Part shown: positions 46,709 to 58,962 of the stretch, in pieces | How the letters are laid out: each line of letters begins with the position of its first letter | How positions within the stretch are numbered: the first letter of the stretch is position 1 | NCBI GenBank assembly: GCA_023375675.1 | Contig: JALQBC010000015.1 | Coordinates: 434,001 to 498,000, forward strand | Direction of reading: 5' to 3' | Source of the DNA: Cytospora piceicola | Lineage: Eukaryota > Ascomycota > Sordariomycetes > Diaporthales > Cytosporaceae | Length of the DNA: 64,000 nucleotides | Program-made: the position numbers and the translations under genes | The notes under the pieces: generated by a model | Told to the model about the DNA's origin: nothing | Seen by the model: only the letters and a program-made list of their open reading frames with translations | Databases searched by the model: none

Positions 46709-48090
46709 TATAAAATCATCCAAGCCTACTGGGTTACTTGCGTACCTTGAGTTGGTTTGGTCTCATGATGTCACGTATCGGGACGAATCTGGGTCCACTC
46801 GATTGTGGAGCTCGCTTCTGATATGGTCTATCATTGATATAAGGGAGCTCCCCACGGCCATTGTAAATAGTGTACAATGGCAGTCAAGTTGCTCTATTCG
46901 ATATGCCCTGCTCTGGACCGTCTCACATGATACAGCCGAAACGGGACGACAGGGGCTCAATTCACCCCATGTTCTGTTTTCGCATATCCTACAAGGGCTT
47001 GATCTGTGAGAACAGTCACACGATGTCCTGCAATTTGATCGGCTCGAGTGTTCCGGACTGATAACCTTTGTACGACAAATCATGTTCTCCCACTCCTGCT
47101 CCTCGTCTTATCAGTGCTGCCCCGAGCCGAGGATATTCTTTAGATGCATGTTGGCAGCACCTCACTACCAACCAACCCTCCACAGCCAATCGACACAATA
47201 AACCATGGAAGTCAACGGCTGAGCGGGGAATTAAGACTGCAGAATCACGTGTAATCAGGAATATCCCCGGGTGGACCTCCAGGGAGACCCCCCCCCCCCG
47301 GGCGCCAGACCAGTCAGTGTCTATATCATATTAGTCCAAGAGATTGCTAGAAGCAATATCAGCCATGTTTTCCAGAGTTGCCTCTTCACAACCCGGAACA
47401 ACATAGGTCTACTTCGGTCTTTGCGTGGATATACATATATATGTTCCACCGTCTATGCTGAGCAGAGTCGATGGACTCATCATCTGGTTCGATTGCCTAC
47501 CCTGGTCCTGCGATATCTGCGGCCCAGGGTGTACTGTCACCAAAAGGACACAAGAGATAAGACCTTGCGCTGGACCATGCAAGCAATGGCCCAATATGAG
47601 CATCCCTGACTTGGCCGTTGGCAACCAACTGCAGGTGTTTACAATACCTATCTGGGTATGCTGCAGACCGCCAACCGTATATGTGTCTAAGGTGGGTCAC
47701 ATTGGCTCACTATTTATATTTACACTCCGAAGAGGTTAGGCCTAGAAAGCATATCTTGATTACCACCTCGGAAGCGACTCACTTGCTCGGGCCGTCTGGT
47801 CTGGACTCGTCACAGATGCGCGGGACACATGCAAGTGACCAAGAGACAATTCCACGGTAGCTAAATCAGGTAGCGGTTCAGGGTCCAACAGGGAGTATAT
47901 CTTCAAATCCTTGAACCAACAAGGCGAGACCAGGACTGCTATTGCTTAAAAGGGCTTGATTTCCGGAACTCCCTGGAATTCTCAGATGTTCCAGGTCATC
48001 GCGTTTTCCTCTTCTTTTCTTCACCAAATTATACAACGTCTAGGTTTTATTCCAGGGCTCGCCTAAGACAGCAGAACCTAGGGTACCAAA
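46709..48090. other. Intergenic, with dispersed repeat copy B
   Basis: No supported gene. Copy B of the dispersed repeat lies at 46770-46923, and a C-run at 47289-47300. Confidence 0.45.
46770..46923 (+). repeat. Dispersed repeat, copy B
   Basis: Same sequence as 36257-36396 with a 14-bp longer left part and a few small indels; it begins 62 bp after the zinc-finger gene. Both copies are in the same orientation, 10.5 kb apart, flanking the membrane protein, gasdermin-like, protease and zinc-finger genes. Confidence 0.8.
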
Positions 48091-48990
48091 ATGGCACCCA
48101 ACCCACCGAAGCCGATTCGCGTCTGGATTACTCGTAAGTGTCTCAGCCAGGTGATGTTAGCTAGAAAGAACCTCTGACCAGAATTTCTAGCCCCTGGGCC
48201 CAACCCGTGGAAAGTAAGTGTTCAACGATATTGGCGTGGTCTCGGCGACTGCAGTATCGACCCATAGGCTGACGCTCCGCAGGCCGTTTTACTGTTTGAG
48301 GAGCTTGGTCTTAACTACGAGATCAAGTCATTCAGCTTCCAAGACGTCAAGAAGAGTCCCTTCATTGATATCAACCCTAACGGCCGCGTGCCCGCCATCG
48401 AGGACCCCAACACGGACCTGACTCTCTGGGAGTCCGGCGCCATCTACCAGTACCTGGTTGAGCAGTACGACACAGACAAGCGCCTCACGTACGGCACGCT
48501 CAAGGAGAAGCACCTCTGCAACCAGTGGCTGCACTTCCAGATGAGCGGGCAGGGCCCCTACTTCGGCCAAGCCAGCTGGTTCTTGCACCTGCACCCGGAG
48601 AAGATCCCCTCGGCCATCGAGCGCTACACCAACGAGCTCAGGCGCATACTGGGCGTCATCGAGACCGTGCTGGCCGCGAAGCCCGCGGACGCGCAGTGGC
48701 TCGTCGGCGACAAGATGACGTTTGCCGACATGGCCTTCATGCCGTGGAACTTCCGCCTCAGCGAGGTGCTGTCGCAGCCGTGGGATGAGGTCTGGGAGGG
48801 GCTGCCGCACACCCGCGCCTGGCACGAGCGCATGGTCGAGCTGCCGTCTTGGAAGAGGTCTATGGAGCACCGCGCCCGCCTCATGGATGAGCAGGGCTTG
48901 CAGTGGAATGGCGTCCCGAAGGGAATAGAGACATTTACCGACTACGAGGCCAAGATCGCCGCCGAAGCCGACACCACGCCGAAGCAGTGA
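48091..48990 (+). CDS. Glutathione S-transferase, Ure2p-like
   Basis: Three exons, 48091-48133, 48191-48213 and 48283-48990, give 257 residues. The second exon is only 23 nt and completes the thioredoxin-fold start RVWITPPGPNPWKAVLLFEEL. The N-domain continues with NPNGRVPAIED and WESGAIYQYLVEQYD (the cis-Pro and Glu-Ser glutathione-binding pair). The all-helical C-domain includes QWLVGDKMTFADMAFMPW. There is no catalytic Cys in the first helix; the GPNPWK loop is the family-typical replacement. It conjugates glutathione to electrophiles or acts as a peroxidase in the cytosol. Such GSTs also occur in secondary-metabolite clusters, but this one is 30 kb from the diterpene genes. Confidence 0.9.
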
Positions 48991-50061
48991 AACAAACATC
49001 TCGTGCTTGCACGCTACATTTTGGATATGGTTGCTGATGAATACTTTTGTATGCTCTCTATGTGCCTGCCTAGGCGCAATATTCAATATGGACTTTGCTC
49101 TTCGATCTTCTTCGGTTGCCAGTGATATTTGTGTCCGGATGTCAAGCACGACTCTCTTCGGTCCGATCTCATTTCTTTATGATTCTTAACAAGACATCTT
49201 CCGGGCAGATGGGAACGATTGGACACAGAAAAGCGATTATTATACTCAGAAGGATTAATGTAAGAAGAATGAGTCCTACTCACTCACAGAACCAACCAAG
49301 AGTTTAATGAAAGGCTACAGGATTATGTATACTGATATAAATAGGACCCCAAGAGTCCCGACAAGTTTATACATGAATAACTGGTGGGAACCATCAGGGG
49401 TGTTTCTAGGAGTTCCCCATCGCCATTACCAGGGCATAGAATAGTCAGGATATCGGCCGCCTGTGTTGCCATCGTATTGCTTGATCTAAGTATAATTCTC
49501 ATTTTGGGATTTAACATGATTAGCTGGGAATCAGAGTTATGTTCTTTGACTTCTTTTCGAGTTCTAACTGGCTCTCGTAGACTCATCTCCACCCCCATCG
49601 CCCACCCAAGACTGTCTCCTATCGAGGAAGATAATCGCAGTTGGGAGGACGATACTCACTCAACTACAGTTTTGCCCTCGAAGAAAGGGAATTATTACGC
49701 CCTCAAGATCCATCGATCCCTCTGCCATATCTTGATTATTGACTCGCTAATTCACACCATAGATTAGTAGTACAGCAAGTACCATAATTTCTGTGTGATC
49801 GCACAGCATCGATCATAGCCTCCCCGGAACTGAGGCGGTCTTAGTGTCGTCAAATTGTGGGGGGAGCAGCCCTAACCCTGGTCCCAACCCTTGGAGGGGC
49901 CGATATATGGAGATGGTGGGGATGTTGGTGGATGATTGATTGCCCATATCAACGATGGACGACAACGGCCCCTCACTTCGTGAATACTCAGGTCAGCATC
50001 AAGAGACGTTCCGTTCATGTATACTCTCTGGGCACGATTGCATCCAGTAAAAAGGCACATC
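48991..50061. other. Intergenic between the two GST genes
   Basis: No gene is supported; a frame at 49384-49767 begins with GTG and has no recognisable content. CCCTAACCC lies near 49870. Confidence 0.45.
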
Positions 50062-51164
50062 ATGACATCCGTCAGACCTACACCAACGACAGTGGCCGAC
50101 CATCTCGCCGGCAGTGCCCAGTCATGGCACGGCAAGATCACGCCTGATGGTCCGTTTAAGCCGGAGAAGGGCCGTTACAGACTCTACATCGGTAATCTTC
50201 TCCCCACCCTATCCTTGGTCCTGGACTGTGATATACAGAGTGTCTTAACAGAATAACAGGCCTTTTCTGCCCCTTCGCCCACCGCGCCAACCTTGTCCGC
50301 CACCTCAAGGGGCTCCAGGACGTAATCCCCCTAACGGTGGTCAAGCCATATCCCAAAGGTGACGAGAGGGGGTGGCCAGGTTGGCAGTTCCCCTCAACGG
50401 ACGACGAATATCCCGGTGCCACTCTTGACCCCCTCTTCGGCGCCAAGTACATGCACGAGCTGTACTTCAAGGCAGACCCTCAGTACAAGGGTCGCTATTC
50501 CGTCCCAGTATTATGGGACACCAAGACCGATACTATCGTGAACAATGAGTCGGCGGAGCTACTTCGTGACCTGCAGACGGGGTTCAACTCCATCTTGCCC
50601 GAGGACAAGGCCCAATTGACGCTCTACCCGGAACATCTACAGTCCAAGATCGACGAGATTTCAGAGTGGATGCAGCGCGACCTCAACACAGGAGTGTACA
50701 AAGCCGGCTTTGCCAAGACTCAAGAGGACTACGACAAGAACGTCCCTATAGTTTTTGCTGCGCTCAACAAGCTGGAGAACATCATTGCTGAAAACGGCGG
50801 GCCCTTCATCATGGGCAAGGATCTCACCGAGCTGGATGTCCGGGCCTATGCCACGGTGGTGAGGTTTGATACTGTCTATGTGCAGCACTTCAAGTGTAAC
50901 CTGGGGACGGTTCGGCATGACTACCCGCAGATCAACAACTGGCTAAAGAACCTCTACTGGAACGTCCCGGGATTCAGGGAGACGACGGAGTTCAGACACA
51001 TCAAAGAGAATTATACCAAAAGCCACGGGGATATCAATCCCCTCGCCATCACGCCCATGGGGCCTTGGCCAGATGTGGAGGAGGGCTATGAGGCAGATCT
51101 GAGGAAGGTCGAGGCCGGGGGAGTCAAGATGCCGCTGGTGCTTGAACTGAAAGGAAAAATGTAA
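50062..51164 (+). CDS. Glutathionyl-hydroquinone reductase / omega-xi class GST (ECM4/GTO-like)
   Basis: Two exons, 50062-50191 and 50260-51164, give 344 residues. The active-site motif LFCPFAHR, with the catalytic Cys, sits directly after the exon junction. The preceding HGKITPDGPFKPEKGRYRLYIG is the characteristic N-extension of this class. NNESAELLRDLQTGFN holds the glutathione-binding ES pair; the C-domain has GPFIMGKDLTELDVRAYATVVRFD. Length and motifs fit xi-class reductases that remove glutathione from quinone conjugates, rather than ordinary GSTs. ATG 50062 was chosen; another frame start at 50017 adds 15 residues. It is downstream of, and co-oriented with, the Ure2-like GST, but of a different class, so not a tandem duplicate. 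Confidence 0.9.
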
Positions 51165-52139
51165 TAAGGACGACACGCCATCGACGTCGATGCTGTTGAT
51201 CCACCCGCATCGAACAGCCGGTCTTCCCGGCACGAATACGGCAGAAACAGGCAACAACTTAAACGCTCAAGTCATTGGTTGGAATGGTTACATCCCCTGC
51301 GACGACGGTGCGCCACCAGTGTCAAGCATCTGACGATTGATGAACCTGGCAATCGAACTAGCCTGTTGTTCTACAAGGATCAAGTGTTCTTCATACGGCT
51401 AATTGACGACCAAGCCGAGGGGTATTTCTTATTCTCCTTGCCTTTTTCCTCCTTTCAGGGGTTACATGCAATTCGATGCTCCTGGGACGGCGTCATGTCT
51501 TCCCATTTTCATATTTTCCCTCATCCAAAACAACTCAGCTGCATCCTTCCGTGGATGCTCCCAGTCAGGCACCCACAAAACCCCGGGATTCCAAATGCAG
51601 GTAGAAATTTAACCTTAGGGCCCGTCTATTTTCGGTACCTCAGCGCGGGCTTTTACATGTGGGCGCATGTCAACTGTTCCAAAAGGGGTAATTAATACCA
51701 CTCAGGCCTGGAGTCAAGCCCTCTTTCAACGGATTTCTGTCCATCACGGACACGTTTCGTATCAACCTCAATCCTGTGCAATCTCCTGGAATCTTGTGGA
51801 CCGCACCAAGAGCCGGCCTCGGTCAGGAATGTCTTGTCCAGGCCGACGACCACCGACCACGCGATCTGGCCAGGCTTGCAGGGGATAAATCCTCCGAGAT
51901 GATGCTTGCAATGCTACACTAGATCCTTGGCTGAACGGGCCCTCACTAAGACCCCAGACATTGCTTAGGAAGACCAAACTTAAAGCCATGCTATGCTGTC
52001 TTGCAAATAACAATTGTTATATAATAGGCCTTTCCCGTTGAGCTGGATGGCCCATTATTCCGAAGTCGTGAGGCAGCTCTCACACCACCAACACCCAGAA
52101 ACAAAGTGCGGCCTCTAGCACTACATCTCCCCCTTCACG
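51165..52139. other. Intergenic, no gene seen
   Basis: Promoter region of the glucanase gene plus the 3' flank of the GST gene; nothing else is supported. Confidence 0.4.
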
Positions 52140-53677
52140 ATGATTTCGTCCTTGCTCGCCGCCCTTACCACGGGTGCGCTCGCCTCGGCAGCACCCAATC
52201 TCAAACCAAGGGCAGACGCTGTCTCATACTGCTCCTCCAGCGACAGCACCTACAAGCTCACCTCCTTCGACGCCCCAGTCTCCGGCACGGGCGACGCCAA
52301 CGGGCTGTCGACGTGGTCCCTCACCGTGGACGACACGTCCTCGGGCTACAAGCAGAAGATCACCGGGTTCGGTGCCGCCGTCACCGACGCCACCGTGTCC
52401 GTCTTCAACTCGCTCTCGGACTCTGACCTGTCAGACCTGTTGAGCACCCTGATGACCAGCAGCGGCGCCAACTTCGGCCTGATGCGGCACACCATCGGCG
52501 CGACGGACCTGTCGGCCGACCCGGCGTACACGTACGACGACAACAGCGGCAACGCGGACACGAACCTCGGCGGGTTCGGCCTCGGCGACAGGGGCTCCGC
52601 CATGGCGGCCCTGCTCGCCAAGATGCGCGGCCTCAAGTCTGGACTGACCATCCTCGGCTCCTCGTGGAGCGCGCCCGGCTGGATGAAACTCAACGGCGTC
52701 ATCGACGGGACTACGACGGATAATAATCTCAGCCCGGATCACCGCTCCGACTTGGCTAATTACTTTGTCAAGTACCTCCAGGCGTACGCCGATGCGGGGG
52801 CTTCCGTGGATGCTATTACTATCCAGAACGAGCCGCTGAATAGCCAGAGCGGGTATCCGACCATGTACGTCTACGCGGAAGAGAGCGGGAACATTATCAA
52901 TGACAATGTTGGGCCTGCTCTCGCCTCTGCCGGGCTGGATACGGTGGTTTGGGCGTATGACCACAACACAGGTAGGCAACATACTCCCTTGCTCCCCCTT
53001 TCCCTCCACTCAACCACCCTCATACTCATGTCCCTTCAATTAACCTATACTGACACGACCCAGATGAACCCTCCTACCCCCAGACCGTCCTAGACGAAGC
53101 ATCCACCTACGTCCCCGCGGTCGCGTGGCACTGCTACGCCAGCAACAACGACTGGGGCGTCCTCACCGACTTCCACGGGACCAACCCCAACACGCTGCAG
53201 TACATGACCGAGTGCTGGACGTCGTCGACCACCAGCTGGTACCAGGCGGCCGAGTTCACCATGGGGCCCCTGCAGAACTGGGCCTCGGGGGCCATGGCGT
53301 GGACGCTCGGGTCCGACACCTCGTTCGGCCCGCACCTGAGCTCGGGCGGCTGTGACACCTGCCGCGGGCTGGTGGTGGTCGACACCAGCGCCAAGACGTA
53401 CAGCTTCGCCATTGACTACTACATGATGGCGCAGTTCAGCAAGTTCATCCCGTCCGGCGCGACGGTCCTGAACGGCTCGGGGAGCTACTCGTACGACGAC
53501 GGGACCGGGGTCCAGAGCGTGGCGAGTCTGAACCCGGATGGGACGAGGACCGTGGTCATGACCAACAGGTTCTCGAACGATGTCTACGTGACGGTGTCGT
53601 TGCAGAGCGGCGATAAGTGGAGCGGACGGGTCTACCAGAACTCGGTCGTCACCTGGGTGCTGCCTGCTGCTTCCTGA
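52140..53677 (+). CDS. Secreted GH30 glycosidase, probably endo-beta-1,6-glucanase
   Basis: Two exons, 52140-52971 and 53064-53677, give 481 residues. A signal peptide (MISSLLAALTTGALASAAP) is followed by a KPR-like propeptide site. The GH30 barrel reads ITGFGAAVTDA, LMRHTIGATDLSADPAYTYDD, ILGSSWSAPGWMKLNG, then the acid/base Glu in ITIQNEPLNSQSGYP and the nucleophile Glu in YMTECWTSST. AWHCYAS and AMAWTLGSD are further barrel strands, and the C-terminal beta domain runs to VVTWVLPAAS. There is no GPI tail. The sequence is closest in character to fungal neg1/BGN16-type enzymes, which hydrolyse beta-1,6-glucan of fungal walls, in remodelling or mycoparasitism. Glucosylceramidase activity is the alternative within GH30. 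Confidence 0.9.
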
Positions 53678-53976
53678 GGGTCCAAAGGTGTTCAGGCGCC
53701 CGGGCTGGTGTTGCTTGCGGTTGTCACCGCTACGGCGACGTTGCTGGATTCGTATGTATTATAATGGTATGAGTTATGTAGATACATGTTACAATATTTA
53801 CGCGATATATTTATGGACTTCGCAATTTGCAGACCGTTTCCACATAGCCATGGATTATGTGGCCAACCGTTCGCAAGCACAGTGAGCCAAAGCGAAGGAG
53901 ATGAGTGTCCAGGTGAGTATCACGCACCTCACGATGTCTCCTTTCCCATTACTATTATGTTGACAATGAAGTCGGC

Positions 53977-54430
53977 TCACCCCAGACTTTGCGTGCTAGT
54001 CCCACCGTAGTAGTTGATGAACCTGAACACATCCTCATGCCACACGGGGGTTCTACAGAAAGTGAGTCTCGTCGGGGAAATTCAGGAACCTACTCGGCAC
54101 GCCCTTCTGCTGCAGCAGATTGACGAGCGAGACGCCCTCCGCCACCGGCAGGCGGTAGTCCAGCGAGATGTGCACGACAAAGTGCGGCGTTGCCCAGTTG
54201 TCGACGTACCTGAGCGGGTTGAAGTCGTAATATGGATTTCCCGGCTGGAAGGCAGCCGACTCGAAGAAGCCCAGGAAGTTATTGAAAGGGGGACGAGCTG
54301 GTCTGTTGGACCTTGCGCCTGTGTCAGGGTCAGACCGGTGTGCGTGATGAGGGCTTTGAACTGGTGGCCGAAGTCCTTGCCTTGGAGCCTACTCACAGCG
54401 TTGTCAATCGAGTGCATCTTTATGAGAAGG
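53977..54430 (-). pseudogene. Remnant of a secreted dipeptidyl-peptidase (S9, DPP5-like)
   Basis: The reverse strand reads [18 protein letters not shown], then after a frameshift [41 protein letters not shown] and [15 protein letters not shown], then a stop. A further shift gives TPVWHEDVFRFINYYGG. These are the C-terminal alpha/beta-hydrolase segments of fungal DPP5, including the catalytic Asp (SLDYRL) and His (DETHF) surroundings. The Ser nucleophile region and the beta-propeller are not recognisable. With at least two frame breaks and one stop it is a pseudogene. It is downstream of, and antisense to, the glucanase gene. Confidence 0.75.
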
Positions 54431-55911
54431 TGAGGTGGGCTAGATAGTGTCCCAGGACACTCATCAGTTGCACATGTCTCTCCAAAGCTCACACCAGCAT
54501 GTATTCTATTATCTACATCCATCAAGGACATGTTATTTCTGACATAATCCTAACAATTCATAAGTTCCCAGAAGGAATACGACCCCCCTCTCCTATATAC
54601 CGCGGCTGTCTCCCCGGCCATATAGTCAGTGTTTTCGTTTAAGGCGACGTTGAAACCGTGGATGAGGGCGAGGTCTTTGTGTTAATGTTAGCTTCGCCCG
54701 CATAAGGATGCCTGAAAGGTTGATGTCTTATACCCGTCGGTTTTGTGAAAGCAGGGACTTACGTATTCGCCGAGAGCATCTTGACTGGTGTGAAGGCCAG
54801 ATTAGGAAATATGACATAAGAGCTACCACTGTTCCAAATTTGCGAGCAAAGACGTGGTGGCTGTTGACGATTCCAGTCGGTGTCTTGAGTCCACGATTAT
54901 CGAGTGTTGACGTGCGGTTGGATAAGAGCTCCCCTGAGAAAGGGGATACTCGGTAAGGCTTAAGCATATAGTACTTACACGTTCCCACAGCTCGAACTCA
55001 TTATCTTGAGAAATGGTATGTCCGCATGAATAGTCGATTGATCTGGCGATTCCATGAGGACGGTTACGTGTAACCACTACACTTCCTTCTTAGGTTATAG
55101 AAGTTCTGGAGTATTGCTTCTTGGGGCCGGAATGGCAAGTAATGAGGGACAACGGGAGGTCATGATTCAACAAGACAACGGGGAGGCACATTCATATGTC
55201 TCGTTGGGCTTTGTTTCGTGTCGCTCCTAATGGACTTCAATCTCGGCCGTGGGCTGGGCGTGCTCTATCCAGACCCGACAACGGAAGTTCATATCTCAGG
55301 AGTCAGGGATAACCGACGGATAACCGACAAGTGATAGGTTCTCGCAGGATCCTATGATGAGCCCCGTAGAAGAGAGTATATGACTTACGGTACGAGACGG
55401 CACCTGGAGAAGAATGTAAGTGCAGAACGTGAATCGGGTCTGTTTGTCATTCCATGTCACATTGGGCTTGGGCTTCTGCTTCCGGACATCACACAGGACC
55501 GAGTTTTGAGATGGGATGAGATGTGGTTGGAGTTGCTTTCCTTTAGCATGTACCTTGGGCCACAAGTATTATAACAAGAATTGTCATTTTCCTTTTAGTA
55601 ATTATTTCTAGGCTTTTCAGGGGCCCAGCCTCAAATCATTTCGAAGAAAGGACAGTATGGGTATCTCCAACAACAACAACAACAACAACAGAAAAAACAA
55701 CAATTTCGCTCAACGAGTGACAGCCAAACTAGCCTTTTTGGCCCTTGGCCTCCGAGCTTTCGGAGAGATGAGATGTCGCCCCTGGCGCTTTGATTCCCTT
55801 CCCCTAAACATCCCTTGCTTCTGTATTTATTAGCGCGCCCGAATGAACAAAGAAAATTGGGTGTGTGCGTGTCTGTGTCTCCGTTTGTACGTAGACTGGT
55901 ACTACTAAACA
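54431..55911. other. Intergenic, possible further gene debris, (CAA)n microsatellite
   Basis: Reverse-strand fragments near 54600-54900 look faintly protein-like but could not be identified. A (CAA)n run occurs at about 55668-55690. No gene is supported. Confidence 0.4.
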
Positions 55912-58900
55912 TTATAATGTGGGTGAGGCAGGTTGCAGCCCACCCAGATCCGCATATTGTTCCCACGACCATGGCGGGCTGACTTCGACGGCGCTGTGCA
56001 TCGTCTTTTCCCACTCGTAGTCACTGCCATCCCAGATTCCGGCGTCTTGTTCGTCCGCATAAGCCGGCCGCGAGGCCCTCCGCCGTGTTCCGCGTGCCTT
56101 CCTAGCCCGCAGCGGCGAGGGCTCGATGTCCGAATCGGAGTCACCGTGGTCGTCTTTGTCCCTCAGAGGCGCAACGATGTCACCCAGTGTCCACCGTTTG
56201 GACGCCAATGCTTTGTTGTCGGTGCGCTTACTGTTCCTTCTCGGCAAGGGTGGTGGCTCGGCCTTGGAGTCGGTGGCGGGCATGTCATCGGTAGAGAACA
56301 TATTTCGGATGGACTTGCGTGTTGATCGGCGGCGTACGGGGGCTACCAGAATGTCAGGTTTTGGCTGGTCGGACGTGATAGTGATAGGTATTTCCGAGTA
56401 TCCAGTCGTTTCGGCTTCTTCGACGATGCCGGTATAGTCCCATTTATAGCTAGAGTAACGCGATGAGCACGAGCTTCCATCGACGGTGGTCGGTGTGGTG
56501 GACCCGCTCTGTCCGCTGTGTCCGCTGGTTGACGGGGAGAGCGACTCTGAGCCATAGCTACTCGATGAACTGCTGCTTGCTGAGCGGCCTGCCATTTGCG
56601 TTGTATCGACCTCCAAATAAGGTGGCGGATTAGGCGACTCGTTAGGGTCCGGCAGGACATCAACGTTCTCTGTAGAATTGTCGAGGTCTGTGGTGTTGAT
56701 GGCCCCGTTGCCGTACCCACGAATGATGATCTCGTGATATACCGATTTGCGATTACTCTGAGATTGCTTGTGAGACAGCGTGGCCCGAGCCTTCTCCTTG
56801 GCGGTAAGAGAGTGTTGGCTGCTAGAGATACGGAGTTTGCTGATTGACCGGCGCAGAGATATGCTCCTTGTTATACTTCCGGACCGAACAATGGGTTCGT
56901 TCAGTGTTGGCCGTTGCCTTGACGCATTTTCATCTTGGTGGGTCAATGCATAGTAGTCAATGTCAGGCTTGATCTCAATGCCGGTGCTGCTCGGCTGCGG
57001 CTCGATTTTCGGTGGCAGGGCGGAGCAGATGCCACTCGTGGAAGGGCGGCGTGCCTTCTGGTCTGGCAAAAACCTGTCCATGGCATCTGCACCATCACTG
57101 ACAGACCTCGACGAAGGGTGGGCGCCATCTTGCGCCTGCGCTTCCCACGGCAGGAGCAGACCCTTGGTTGACACCGCGAGATGGTATCTCACATCGTCCT
57201 GACAATTGACCTCCGTAGGTACCTCGGTACAGCTCCTCAACACCTGATAGGTGGCGTATACAAAGAGCCATCTTACCTTGCGAGCATCCGCGTGGCTCAG
57301 GCCAAGCTTTTCCGCACGATCGGCTTTATGTGGTGTAAGAACGAAGTTCTCCTCGAACTTGCGGTAGGCCAGAACAAGTCCGTTTGCCAGTAGGTGCACC
57401 TTTGTGCGATTAGTCGCTGTCATCACAGCTGCGTGTGTGACGAGTCGCTGGTCGGGCCGCAGTTTGGCCTCGCCTTCGGCTCGATTGGTACCGATGGGCC
57501 AATGCACAGCTTTCCGGCATCTAGATTCTTTGCCTTTCGATATCGCAGGTAAGAGCGGCAGAGGGTGTGGCAGAGGCATCAATTTGTGTCTAAGGTCGAA
57601 AGCTTGGACAATTTGGAGTGTGCATAACCCGCCTTGTGCCACCTGAGGACTGTTATCTGCCGTGTCGAACCGTTCGTCGACGAGGTACTCGTATAGCGCC
57701 TCAAAGTCCGCTCTCATGGCGCGGTATACCTCGGGTTTGAAGATGGTGTTGCATCTCGAATCCGCGGGCGGTGGCGGGAAGGATTCGAACTTAATCGAGT
57801 AAAAGCTATGAATGTACGCCCTGAAACGGTCTAGATGTGCACGAGCACCTGTCGACAGACCGAGGTGAGTTTCGGAGAGCTCTTGTTCGAGCAGGTCACG
57901 CAGCATGGCACCAGCATGGCTCAACCGATGATCCAGATCGATCCGTGCCCGTCGGATTAACTCCTGTGATGCGATGCTGAGACGCTGGAGCCACATATGT
58001 TAGCACTTGGGAGGCCAACCAAGATAAGTCCATTCCGAGTCTGGTCTTGCGTGACAGAGATGGGAGGCCCAACTCACCGAGTATCCCGGGGTCTTGTACA
58101 GTCTCTCACTCATGCCCACGCAGTGTGCTAGAGCATCAATATACAGGTCCTTGAACTGGAAAGTCTCGGCCATGTCCAAGATGGCAACCGCGTGAGTCGG
58201 ATGGTTACTCATGTCCAGATAGGCCTCTTCGTCAAGGTAGCTCAGTAAATCTTGGTAGTTGTCCACACTGTCGTCACGAAACTCGTGCAAGCTGTTCACC
58301 AAGGCAACAAGGGCGTTTCCAAGGAAGTCTCCCACCATTGAACGCCGACACACCCATGCGAAGAAATTTCGAGTGGCGACGTGGTACTGCAACGCATGTG
58401 TTCGGCTAGCCATTGGTGGCGCTGGGATGTAAAGGTCGACTCGGCCATGTTGACATGTTTCCTCCTCAGTGATGGTTCTATCCATAAATCTTTCGATCAT
58501 CGGTTCGCATTGCGCGGATATGAGGCATGCGAAAGGAATTTTGAAGGCGGGTTCCCTTCGTGACTGGCCCTTTTCGTGTAAATGCACGAAGCAATTGCCA
58601 TTTCTGTACCACAACTCCGGATCCTGCGTCAAGATTAGCCGCCTGTAACGGGTTGACGGTGAATATGGTGCGACTTGGGGGAGGCTCTTCACCTTTCTCA
58701 AATGGTCCCAGCCAGAGGTGATTCTGGCAGCGCCATCCCATCTCTTCACCCCCAACCCTCGAGGTACTTTCGAATCTTTCTCCAGTGGCCCCATTAAGCC
58801 CTTTGACGTCCAACCTCGCGACTGATTCGAGATCCCGTTGTACAGCATGCTGACAACACCAGCGGATCTCGACTCTTGAGAAAAGCAACGCAGGTCTAGA

Positions 58901-58962
58901 GGACCTGGGTCGAGTGCGGCCATTGTCCGTACTTTGTATCTGCAGAGCGTGTCGCTCACCAT
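55912..58962 (-). CDS. Large fungal protein of unknown function (DUF8004-like)
   Basis: Two exons, 58962-58078 and 57984-55912, give ~985 residues; ATG 58923 is an alternative start (MAALDPGPLD). The 93-nt intron joins LYKTPGYS to RLSIASQELIRRARIDLDHRL in phase 0. The N-terminal ~550 residues are folded-looking, with segments such as WYRNGNCFVHLHEKGQSRRE, YLDEEAYLDMSNHP and FEALYEYLVDERFDTAD. The rest is low-complexity Ser/Thr/Pro-rich, with basic patches (RRSTRKSIRNMF), typical of a disordered phosphorylated tail. I recall this architecture from DUF8004 proteins of filamentous fungi, but the recognition is tentative. No catalytic motif or membrane helix was seen. Confidence 0.8.

Noticed and set aside
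48328..49149. 273-codon minus-strand frame
   Set aside because: Antisense shadow of the Ure2-like GST exon 3.
49384..49767. 127-codon frame between the GST genes
   Set aside because: Opens with GTG and has no recognisable content.
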